Positions 1 through 5,152 of a DNA stretch of 5,310 nt are shown in pieces. Position numbers and translations under genes: made by a program. The DNA is from Bryobacterales bacterium (GTDB taxonomy: Bacteria; Acidobacteriota; Terriglobia; Bryobacterales; Bryobacteraceae): positions 1 through 5,310 of the forward strand of contig JADYZL010000040.1 in NCBI GenBank assembly GCA_020853155.1. Reading direction: 5' to 3'. Below the pieces are notes generated by a model, which had not been told where the DNA came from, did no database searches, and worked only from the letters and a program-made list of their open reading frames with translations. Each line of letters opens with the position of its first letter. Within the stretch, counting starts at the first letter, position 1.

Positions 1-134
1 CGCGCGCGGCCCTCCGCCTTGCCGACGTGGTTGCAAGGCCCGCCCACGCCCCGGCCAAGCACGCGGCCGGTCTCATCCGAGATCAGCGCTGTGGTGCTTG
101 ATTGTCCGCCGTCCACGCCCAGGTAAAGCGCCAT
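1..134 (-). CDS. BadF/BadG/BcrA/BcrD-type ATPase, N-acetylglucosamine kinase-like (N-terminal fragment)
   Basis: The gene starts with ATG at 134-132 and leaves the window at the left edge, so only 44 residues are visible. They begin MALYLGVDGGQSSTTALISD and continue through GRVLGRGVGGPCNH. The LGVDGGQSSTTALI stretch is the phosphate-1 loop of the ASKHA (actin/hexokinase/Hsp70) fold. In the BadF/BcrA family the DGGxT/S segment binds ATP phosphate, and the following strand with GxxLGxGxGGPxN is typical of bacterial and eukaryotic N-acetylglucosamine kinases. The likely role is cytoplasmic ATP-dependent phosphorylation of an amino sugar, perhaps for cell-wall recycling; the true substrate cannot be read from this fragment. 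A GGGAG Shine-Dalgarno sequence (146-142) lies 7 bases before the ATG, inside the end of queD, whose stop is only 2 bases upstream. The two genes are therefore probably co-transcribed and translationally coupled. The family call is fairly firm, the substrate is not. Confidence 0.85.
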   Translation of the reverse strand, partial: MALYLGVDGGQSSTTALISDETGRVLGRGVGGPCNHVGKAEGRA

Positions 135-136
135 CC

Positions 137-493
137 TCAATCTCCCGTATACTCGCATCCGCTGGTGCAGGTTTCCATAATCCGCACGCGGCTCAATCCG
201 GGCAACTGCGGCTTCAGCCGATGCCAGATCCAGCGCGCCAGGTTCTCGCTCGTGGGGTTTTCGAGGCCGGGAATCTCGTTCAGGTAACGATGGTCGAGCG
301 CTTCCTCAAGCGGCTGGCACGCGGATTTGATCTCGGCGAAATCCGTCACCCAGCCAAGACGTGCATCGAGCGGCCCGGCGACGTACACCCGGATCCGGAA
401 GGAGTGCCCATGCAATCGCGCGCACTTGTGCCCCTCCGGCACATGCGGCAAGCGATGCGCGGATTCAATGGAGAAGTCCTTGAAGATTTCCAT
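137..493 (-). CDS. queD: 6-carboxy-5,6,7,8-tetrahydropterin synthase QueD (6-pyruvoyl-tetrahydropterin synthase family)
   Basis: This is a 118-residue protein of the T-fold PTPS/QueD family, about the length of E. coli QueD (120 residues). QueD converts dihydroneopterin triphosphate to 6-carboxytetrahydropterin, the second step of queuosine/7-deazapurine precursor synthesis, in the cytoplasm. Counting from ATG 493, zinc ligands are His13 (SAHRLP) and His28/His30 (LHGHSF). The catalytic Cys is Cys24 ([10 protein letters not shown]), the Asp-His pair is in the DHRYLN segment (67-72), and the conserved Glu is in ETCTSGC (from 107). The motifs [18 protein letters not shown] and ETCTSGC match the QueD rather than the eukaryotic PTPS type. 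The reading frame extends upstream to a GTG at 523 (ten more residues, [10 protein letters not shown]), but family alignment favours ATG 493. Neither start has a good Shine-Dalgarno sequence. No other queuosine gene (queC, queE, folE) is visible here; the downstream partner is a sugar kinase. Confidence 0.93.
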   Translation of the reverse strand: MEIFKDFSIESAHRLPHVPEGHKCARLHGHSFRIRVYVAGPLDARLGWVTDFAEIKSACQPLEEALDHRYLNEIPGLENPTSENLARWIWHRLKPQLPGLSRVRIMETCTSGCEYTGD

Positions 494-500
494 GAGGGAT

Positions 501-514
501 TGGTTCAAGAACCA
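501..514. repeat. Short inverted repeat just upstream of the queD ATG
   Basis: The sequence TGGTTC-AA-GAACCA is a 6-bp inverted repeat with a 2-base centre. It ends 7 bases before ATG 493 on the queD strand. It lies between the two possible queD starts. It could be a protein-binding half-site pair, or chance if the GTG at 523 is the real start, because it would then be coding. Evidence is symmetry only. Confidence 0.3.
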
Positions 515-540
515 TTGTTTCACGAGGGAGGCGCGGCCTG

Positions 541-559
541 TGCCGCCGGGCCGGCGGCA
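541..559. repeat. GC-rich 9-bp inverted repeat in the queD leader region
   Basis: TGCCGCCGG-G-CCGGCGGCA is perfectly symmetrical over 9 bp around one central base. It lies 17 bases upstream of the possible GTG start and about 48 upstream of the preferred ATG of queD. No run of T follows on either strand, so a simple intrinsic terminator is not supported. It could be an operator or a structured leader; with only one central base it would have to open some pairs to form an RNA hairpin loop. Confidence 0.35.
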
Positions 560-577
560 TCGGAGACTCTGCGGTAA

Positions 578-615
578 GCGGGCTCGCCCGTGGATGGGGA
601 ATCCGGCGAGCCCGC
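578..615 (-). terminator. Terminator-like hairpin after the DUF4332 gene
   Basis: The arms GCGGGCTCGCC (578-588) and GGCGAGCCCGC (605-615) form a perfect 11-bp stem. Within the 16-base loop, GGAT (592-595) can also pair with ATCC (601-604), extending the stem past a 3-base bulge. The hairpin begins 9 bases after the DUF4332 stop codon, which is where an intrinsic terminator would sit. The downstream T run on the minus strand is very weak (TTACC), so efficient termination is uncertain. It could separate the queD-kinase unit from the genes upstream. Confidence 0.5.
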
Positions 616-624
616 GTCTTGCGG

Positions 625-1032
625 CTAATGGCTGACGCCCGGCTCCATCCCCTTGGCTTCTTCAATCCATTTCGCCACCATGGATTCGCTGGGCACGTTG
701 CCGGTGAGCTTGCGCTTTTCATTGGCTTCAGCCAGCTTCGCGGCGAGGTTCGCGGCATTGCGCGTGCGGAGTTCCTTCACCGTGTCCACGCCCGCGTCCT
801 CCAGCAGTTCCGCGTATTGCCCGCCCACGCCATTGATGCGCATCAGGTCTGCGTGGTTCACCCACTTCAGGATGTGCGCGTGGCTGATGCCGGTAGCGGT
901 CTCGAGTTCGCCGCGCCCTTTCTTCGCGCCCGCTTTCGCAAGCAGGTCCGCCGTGGTCTTAATGCCGGCGGCCCCCAACTTTTCCGCATAGACGGAACCA
1001 ATTCCCTCAATATCTTCAATCTTGTTGCTCAT
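625..1032 (-). CDS. DUF4332 domain protein with two helix-hairpin-helix motifs
   Basis: This 135-residue protein is almost entirely one DUF4332 domain. Two helix-hairpin-helix-like repeats can be seen: [20 protein letters not shown] at 8-27, and [20 protein letters not shown] at 66-85. The linker between them carries [23 protein letters not shown], and the C-terminus has the typical VAKWIEEAK helix. Helix-hairpin-helix motifs with a GIG/GVG turn commonly contact the DNA backbone without sequence specificity, so a nucleic-acid role is plausible, but no biochemical function is established for this family to my knowledge. The absence of a signal peptide suggests a cytoplasmic protein. ATG 1032 is preceded by AAGGAGA (1049-1043), 11 bases away, which supports this start. 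It stands 109 bases downstream of crcB and a hairpin follows its stop. The family call is strong; the function is unknown. Confidence 0.88.
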   Translation of the reverse strand: MSNKIEDIEGIGSVYAEKLGAAGIKTTADLLAKAGAKKGRGELETATGISHAHILKWVNHADLMRINGVGGQYAELLEDAGVDTVKELRTRNAANLAAKLAEANEKRKLTGNVPSESMVAKWIEEAKGMEPGVSH

Positions 1033-1057
1033 GAAAAGAGAGTCTCCTTCGGAATAG

Positions 1058-1074
1058 CGCCGCCCGTGGCGGCG
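1058..1074. repeat. 7-bp GC-rich hairpin between crcB and the DUF4332 gene
   Basis: CGCCGCC-CGT-GGCGGCG forms a perfect 7-bp stem with a 3-base loop. On the minus strand it lies 67 bases after the crcB stop and 9 bases before the Shine-Dalgarno sequence of the DUF4332 gene. No T tract follows on the minus strand, so it is weak as a terminator. It may be a leader hairpin. Confidence 0.35.
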
Positions 1075-1141
1075 AAACTTCTCGAAGCATATCTCAATCC
1101 GCCGTCCGATTCAGTGGGAAGATAGAATGACGGCCCGCGAT

Positions 1142-1516
1142 CTACTTCCGCGCCCCCAGCATCACTCCCAGCCACACGGCGAGGTACCCGAAACTCACGC
1201 TGCTCATCACGTATAGAGCCGCGATGTGCTTCTCGCCGTTTCGCACCGCTTGCAACGTCTCGAACTCAAACGTGGAGAATGTCGTGAAGCCGCCCAGCAA
1301 GCCCACCACCAGAAAGAGCCTCCAGTAAGGATGCACTTCCCAGCGTTCCGTGAGCAGCGCCATCAACAGGCCGATGAAGAAAGAACCCGTGACGTTGATC
1401 AGAAAGGTTCCGGTGGGATAGCGCCAGTCAAAGCGGGAGAATATCCAGTTTCCCGCGGCGAAGCGCAACAACCCGCCCAGGCCGCTGCCCGCCAGAACCA
1501 CCAGGTATTTCGTCAT
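1142..1516 (-). CDS. crcB: Fluoride ion channel CrcB/FluC
   Basis: This 124-residue, four-helix membrane protein has the full length of the family. It forms a dual-topology homodimeric channel that lets fluoride leave the cytoplasm and so protects enolase and pyrophosphatase. Diagnostic sites are all present: GGLLRF (14-19, the conserved Arg in helix 1), GTFLINVTGSF (36-46, pore-lining Asn41), and GGFTTFSTFEFE (75-86) with the paired phenylalanines Phe80 and Phe83 and the central helix-3 break that binds structural sodium. Hydrophobic segments lie at about 4-26, 36-56, 65-90 and 98-121. Only one copy is seen, so a homodimer rather than a paired heterodimer is expected. ATG 1516 is preceded by GGGAG (1532-1528), 11 bases upstream. 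The gene follows the DUF4230 gene by 48 bases, and no fluoride riboswitch fold is recognisable in that gap. Confidence 0.96.
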   Translation of the reverse strand: MTKYLVVLAGSGLGGLLRFAAGNWIFSRFDWRYPTGTFLINVTGSFFIGLLMALLTERWEVHPYWRLFLVVGLLGGFTTFSTFEFETLQAVRNGEKHIAALYVMSSVSFGYLAVWLGVMLGARK

Positions 1517-1564
1517 TGCGTTCGCATCTCCCGATATGGAATGGGTATGAGGGCGAGGCAGCCG

Positions 1565-2185
1565 TCAGCTACGGTCGAGGAACTTTACGTCGGCCGCGCC
1601 CGCGCTCATCAGCAAGCTGCGAATGATGGCCTGTGCGTTGTGGCTCGACTGGGTGAGAATGCCCATGTCGAGCGCGGCCTTCTCCACCTCCTTGCGTGCT
1701 TCGAGGCGCGCCTGCCGCTCCAGATCCTGGTTGTAGGGCACCCACGGAGTCCACCAAGTGATGGAACGATCCCATACCCGGGTGAGTTTGTCGTCCATCT
1801 CGACGCTCGTGATCTCCGCCGGGGGCAGGGATACCAGAATCACGCCATCCGGCTGCACTTTCACATCGTCCTCGCGCAGATGGCTCAGGTCGAGGCCGGC
1901 GGCAACTTCCGCCTGCACGAAAAGCAGCAAACGCTCCGTGCCGAACGGAACCTTCTGCTCTTCAATCGCCACGGCCTTCTGGATGGTGTACTTTATGGTC
2001 ACCAACTGGCTGAGGTTGCGAATCTGCTGGACCACGGAAGGCGGGTCGAACACGCGGGAGACGGTTCCGACCGGGAAGAGGGAGCGCTGCAAGCGCGGCA
2101 GAAAGAGCCCCAGCGCGAGGCCCGCGATCAAGCCGAGGACAAGGCACGCGGCGAGTGCAAGCAGGGATGCGCGTTTGGCGTTCAC
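1565..2185 (-). CDS. DUF4230 domain protein, membrane-anchored
   Basis: This 206-residue protein has a basic start (MNAKRAS) and one N-terminal hydrophobic segment (about 7-30), followed by an extracytoplasmic domain. That segment is probably an uncleaved anchor. The domain matches DUF4230 by its ordered motifs: VVQQIRNLSQLVTIKYTIQK (51-70), LLLFVQAEVAAGLDLSHL (86-103), DDVKVQPDGVILVSLPPAEI (106-125), the DDKLTRVWDRS segment (131-141), and a C-terminal helical part with the conserved GIL and ADVKFL pattern. I know of no established activity for the family. The chosen start is GTG 2185 with a weak AGAAG element 6 bases upstream; an in-frame TAG at 2197-2195 rules out any substantially longer version. 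It is 72 bases after the 254-residue gene and 48 before crcB, consistent with one operon. Family call good, function unknown. Confidence 0.85.
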   Translation of the reverse strand: MNAKRASLLALAACLVLGLIAGLALGLFLPRLQRSLFPVGTVSRVFDPPSVVQQIRNLSQLVTIKYTIQKAVAIEEQKVPFGTERLLLFVQAEVAAGLDLSHLREDDVKVQPDGVILVSLPPAEITSVEMDDKLTRVWDRSITWWTPWVPYNQDLERQARLEARKEVEKAALDMGILTQSSHNAQAIIRSLLMSAGAADVKFLDRS

Positions 2186-2257
2186 AATCAGCTTCTATTG
2201 TGCGCCATAACGATAGCGAACGGCGCGCGCCTGCTTCACCGCGCCAGCTCGCGCACG

Positions 2258-3022
2258 CTACACGCCGTAGTCGGTCATATAGAACAAACTGAGCCGGGGC
2301 AGTTTCGCCAGGTCGAGCAGCTTGCGCGAAAGATATTGATCTTCCAACTGGCGCAATTGTTCGGCGGACATCCGCCCGCGATAGGGCTTCAGTTGCGCGT
2401 CCAATTCGCGCCGCGCGGCAAGAAGGCTCTCGTCGCTTTGGGCCAGGCGGAGTTGCGCCAGCATCTTCTCTTCGAGCGCCGTGAGTTGCCGTTCCAGGTC
2501 CTCCGCATCAAAGCCGTCTAGATCCTCAGGAAGAGCGTCCGCCTGCATGGCTAAACGCCCGAGTGTAGAGCCAAGCGCTCGGATGCTCTCATGCGGAGAA
2601 GCGGCCAGGGCAGCGGCGTTCTCATGGAGATAGCGCGCAAGCGCCTCCTTCGTGAACGGGGCGCGGCTGGGTGTCTTCGCGCCTTCGTCGATCCCCGCCT
2701 GCCGGTCCAGAAGCCGCTGCGCCTCCGTGAGCACCGCCTGGGAGCAGTAAGCGAGCGAGTTCACCTGCTGCATTCTCCGCTTGCCCGCGCGCCACTTCTC
2801 AAACGCCGCGTCGATGCCGCGCAACACCGCTTCGAGCGGCACTCCGGAATTCTTCCAGGTCTCGATGAGAGCCCAATCGAGGGGCGACAGCAGAAACAAC
2901 GCCGTCCCGCGCGCTTGCTGAAAGTGCTCTTCAATCTCAGTGAAATAGTTGAAATAATTGTTGGGCCAATCGAAGGAGTCGAAGTGCTCCGGGCGATCTG
3001 AACCTGTATTCTCGTTCTGCAA
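2258..3022 (-). CDS. Conserved-looking hypothetical protein, 254 residues, possibly DnaD-like helical N-domain
   Basis: I do not recognise a named family with confidence. The protein is soluble and largely helical, with no signal peptide or membrane segment. The N-terminal part (about 20-105) is aromatic and ordered: NNYFNYFTEIEEHFQ, then LLSPLDWALIETWKNSGVPLEAVLRGIDAAFEKW, then VNSLAYCSQAVL. That succession (acidic/aromatic helix, W-K-x-x-G-V-P, a long helix, and a closing S-L-x-Y helix) loosely resembles the DnaD/DnaB-like replication-initiation domain; this is inference by eye. Residues 170-235 are charged and likely coiled coil (LERQLTALEEKMLAQLRLAQ and onward), followed by a short aromatic tail, LSLFYMTDYGV. 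The only start without an intervening stop is TTG 3022, preceded by GGGG; an in-frame TGA lies at 3055-3053. It is the first gene of the minus-strand run and faces a divergent region with paired palindromes. Confidence 0.7.
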   Translation of the reverse strand: MQNENTGSDRPEHFDSFDWPNNYFNYFTEIEEHFQQARGTALFLLSPLDWALIETWKNSGVPLEAVLRGIDAAFEKWRAGKRRMQQVNSLAYCSQAVLTEAQRLLDRQAGIDEGAKTPSRAPFTKEALARYLHENAAALAASPHESIRALGSTLGRLAMQADALPEDLDGFDAEDLERQLTALEEKMLAQLRLAQSDESLLAARRELDAQLKPYRGRMSAEQLRQLEDQYLSRKLLDLAKLPRLSLFYMTDYGV

Positions 3023-3095
3023 GCAAGCGCCCCACGGGGAAAGTCCCGACTCTCATGGTAGCGTCGTTCCTCCGCGCGGCGATTAGCCGGTATGT

Positions 3096-3125
3096 CGTAT
3101 CACGTGATGCCGTAACACGTGTTGC
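3096..3125. promoter_or_regulatory. Two tandem 15-bp units, each a CACGTG-centred palindrome; candidate operator
   Basis: The units CGTATCACGTGATGC (3096-3110) and CGTAACACGTGTTGC (3111-3125) abut with no spacer and match at 13 of 15 positions. Each contains a perfect 10-bp palindrome, ATCACGTGAT (3099-3108) and AACACGTGTT (3114-3123). The only two differences fall at positions that face each other in the palindrome, so the change in one arm is matched in the other. Centres are 15 bp apart, about 1.4 helical turns. They lie between divergent genes, 74 bases from the TTG of the 254-residue gene and 45 bases from the GTG of the glycosyltransferase. A symmetric dimeric regulator binding here is inferred; no regulator gene is in view. 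Confidence 0.55.
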
Positions 3126-3145
3126 GATAGTCTAGGTAGCGCAAC
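3121..3145 (+). repeat. 6-bp inverted repeat overlapping the second palindrome, in the glycosyltransferase leader
   Basis: GTTGCG (3121-3126) and CGCAAC (3140-3145) can pair around a 13-base loop. The left arm shares its first five bases with the end of the second 15-bp unit. If transcription toward the glycosyltransferase begins upstream of it, the RNA could form a hairpin about 24 bases before the GTG start. Otherwise it is another DNA-level symmetry in the same control region. Confidence 0.3.
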
Positions 3146-3169
3146 CATTGACGCGTAGGGCTTACAACC

Positions 3170-4258
3170 GTGCCGTTTCCCGAATTTCGACCGGACTCCA
3201 CGAAACTGCTTTACTTCTCGCGCGGACGCGGGCGCGGTCATGCGATGCTCGATCTCGAGATCGCCTCTGCCCTGCAAGGGGAGATCCCGCAACTGGAGAC
3301 GCGCTTCGTTTCCTACGCGGAAGGGGCGCGCGCGATTGCCGATGCGGGCCGGCCCATCATCGACCTTGGCCTCCCGGCGCAGAACTCCTATGTGGAGACA
3401 TCCGTGCTCACGGGCCGGTTGATCGGATGGCTGCAACCCGATCTTGTCATCGCCCACGAAGAGTTCGCGGTGATGCCCGCGGCGAAGATCTTCGACAAAC
3501 CGGCGCTTTTCCTGACGGATTGGTTCACCAGTGCGGAGAAATTGACGATGGCGGCGCTGCGCCTTGCAGACCAGATCCTCTTCCTCGACGAAGCGGGTAT
3601 CTACGAGGAACCGCCGCTTCTTGCCGGGCGCGTCACCTATTGCGGACCCTACTTCCGCGAATTTCAGCACACCCGCCGGGATCGCTGGAAGGTGCGCGAG
3701 GAGTTCCATCTGCCGCCCCACGCCACGCTGCTGGGCGTCTTTCCAGGAAGCTGGAAGGAAGCGATTACGCCTTTGGCTGATCTGCTGGAAGCTGCCCTGC
3801 CCCTGCTGGAAGCGCGGGACGTCTACGTGCTGTGGATTGCGGGGGACGATGCGGAGATGCTTCGCTCGCGCTTCGCGATGAAGCCGCGTTTCCTGGTGCG
3901 CGAATACGAGGAAAAGATCGATGCCTGGATGGTGGCATGCGACGGCGCCATCACCAAATCGAACCGCAAGTCGGCCATGGAACTGCTCCGGCTGGGCGTG
4001 CCTGGCATGGCGATCTCATGGGGATTCAACCCGATTGACGATGCCTGGGTGAAGCGCCACGAAACGATTGACTGGCTATCGTCGGCGAATCTCACAGCAG
4101 CGGAACTGGCGCCGCGGATCGACTGCATGCTGGCGCGTGGTGCGACGCTCGAACCATGGATACCCTCGCGCGATCCCCAAGAATCGAATAGCCAGACACT
4201 CGGCTTGATCGTGGATTGGATTCGCCGCGTGCAGGTTCGCGTTGCGGCGGGTGCGTAA
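3170..4258 (+). CDS. MurG-like GT-B glycosyltransferase
   Basis: This 362-residue protein has two Rossmann-like halves typical of the GT-B fold and GT28/MurG-type enzymes. The N-terminal half begins TKLLYFSRGRGRGHAMLD (11-28), in which the Gly-rich loop after strand 1 and the following His resemble the acceptor-side loop of MurG. It continues with LVIAHEEFAVMPAAKIFDKPALFLTDWF (92-119), a strand-loop-helix pattern of the same half. The C-terminal, donor-binding half starts near 184 (ATLLGVFPGSWKEA). It ends its core with CDGAITKSNRKSAMELLRLGVPGMAI (257-282), placed like the MurG segment that binds the nucleotide sugar. A membrane-associated transfer of a sugar from a nucleotide donor is likely; donor and acceptor cannot be named. 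No signal peptide is present. The GTG start has only a weak AGGG nine bases upstream but fits the expected first strand. It is transcribed alone, away from the 254-residue gene. Confidence 0.82.
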   Translation: MPFPEFRPDSTKLLYFSRGRGRGHAMLDLEIASALQGEIPQLETRFVSYAEGARAIADAGRPIIDLGLPAQNSYVETSVLTGRLIGWLQPDLVIAHEEFAVMPAAKIFDKPALFLTDWFTSAEKLTMAALRLADQILFLDEAGIYEEPPLLAGRVTYCGPYFREFQHTRRDRWKVREEFHLPPHATLLGVFPGSWKEAITPLADLLEAALPLLEARDVYVLWIAGDDAEMLRSRFAMKPRFLVREYEEKIDAWMVACDGAITKSNRKSAMELLRLGVPGMAISWGFNPIDDAWVKRHETIDWLSSANLTAAELAPRIDCMLARGATLEPWIPSRDPQESNSQTLGLIVDWIRRVQVRVAAGA

Positions 4259-4267
4259 ACTCACCGT

Positions 4268-5152
4268 TCATCCACTTCGCAATGCATGGGCGGGGCTATC
4301 GAAATCGAACCCCAACCCCGGGCCGCGAACGGCCTCTCCGCGAGCGTCGATCATCCGCCGGAGCGGAAAGCGGCGGTCGCGATGTGCCCGGATGCGGGCG
4401 GCCAGGGACTCCACATCGAGATTAAAGATGCATGCCTGCCCCAGCGTGAGCGCGCCCGTCCCCCCGGTGGGCGAGGCGTCCATCACGTTGCCCCGTTCGA
4501 GGAACCGGTTGTCGTCAACGTGAGCGCACTGAGGCATGCCGAGCAGGTGCGCCAGCTCATGGGCCAGCGTGAAGCGCTGCAGCCGCGGATATCCGAGGTA
4601 GATGCGGCGGTAGAGAGGGCAGGCTCGTGCCGCCCACGGCTGCGGGTGAAGGTAGATATCCACGGTATCAGGCTCGGTCGAGGCATCTTCCAGCGAAGAG
4701 AGGCAATCGACCGCTTCGGGATGGTCAAAAGGCAGTTCGGGAAGCGCGCGTGGTTCGAGCATGCGCAGCCGGATCCCCGTGTCGGCGGGCGCTGCGCCGC
4801 GGGAGAGGCACTCGTTAGCCGCCGCGATCTGGAACTCCGCTTCCCGCAGGGCTTCCGGTTTACCGGCAAGCGTGCCGCAGAGCCAAACCCGGGCGGAAAT
4901 CTCCAACACCCCCTCTTCGGGCAGCGGAATACGGCCGCGTCGGCAGGCCCTCGATACCACCTGAAGCGTCGTTCGGAACAAGCGCCGCCCTGGGCGAAAC
5001 ACCAGGATTTCGCCCACTTCTCCGGAAGGCCACGTCGCGGCCAGATCGTTCAGGCACCCCGGCCGGCAGACCTCCACCTCCGGGTCAAGGCGTTCGCGAA
5101 GCCGGACGCAAACCCAGGCCGCGGTGGCTGAGGCCTCCCCCGGCTTCAACAT
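4268..5152 (-). CDS. Putative zinc metallopeptidase of the zincin (metzincin-like) class
   Basis: From ATG 5152 the protein has 294 residues. The catalytic helix is FTLAHELAHLLGMPQC, giving HELAH at 198-202 followed by LLGM and, 22 residues after HELAH begins, a candidate Met-turn in RGNVMDAS (Met224). A TGALTLGQ stretch after it resembles the segment seen after the Met-turn in matrixin-like enzymes. Residues about 83-133 (ISARVWLCGT and EFQIAAANECLSRGAAPADTGIRLRM) look like the early strand and helix of a zincin domain. The usual third ligand of the HExxHxxGxxH/D motif is Gln here; His211, three residues further, may substitute. About 80 N-terminal residues match nothing I know. No signal peptide is evident although nine or ten cysteines are present. 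The frame is open to a TTG at 5188, but ATG 5152 overlaps the upstream stop by 7 bases, which favours it. Substrate unknown. Confidence 0.75.
   Translation of the reverse strand: MLKPGEASATAAWVCVRLRERLDPEVEVCRPGCLNDLAATWPSGEVGEILVFRPGRRLFRTTLQVVSRACRRGRIPLPEEGVLEISARVWLCGTLAGKPEALREAEFQIAAANECLSRGAAPADTGIRLRMLEPRALPELPFDHPEAVDCLSSLEDASTEPDTVDIYLHPQPWAARACPLYRRIYLGYPRLQRFTLAHELAHLLGMPQCAHVDDNRFLERGNVMDASPTGGTGALTLGQACIFNLDVESLAARIRAHRDRRFPLRRMIDARGEAVRGPGLGFDFDSPAHALRSG

Noticed and set aside
619..1125. Plus-strand open frame of 168 codons opposite the DUF4332 gene
   Set aside because: It is antisense to a gene with a recognised domain, good start and ribosome site.
1517..1564. Fluoride riboswitch before crcB
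   Set aside because: The gap is only 48 bases and I could not find the conserved pseudoknot elements of the crcB motif.
1226..2521. Plus-strand open frame of 431 codons
   Set aside because: It runs antisense across crcB, the DUF4230 gene and part of the 254-residue gene, all better supported by family motifs; its translation is rich in Arg, Gln and Ala with no recognisable domain, as expected for a shadow frame in GC-rich DNA.
3147..3152. TTGACG as a -35 box for the glycosyltransferase
   Set aside because: With normal spacing the -10 box would fall on or after the GTG start codon, so it cannot serve the gene as annotated.
3083..3721. Minus-strand open frame of 212 codons opposite the glycosyltransferase
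   Set aside because: It would cover the divergent control region and lies antisense to a well-supported GT-B gene; no family features were seen.
4286..5131. Plus-strand open frame of 281 codons opposite the metallopeptidase
   Set aside because: The minus strand carries a clear HExxH active site and Met-turn; the plus-strand translation is low in recognisable motifs and typical of an antisense shadow.
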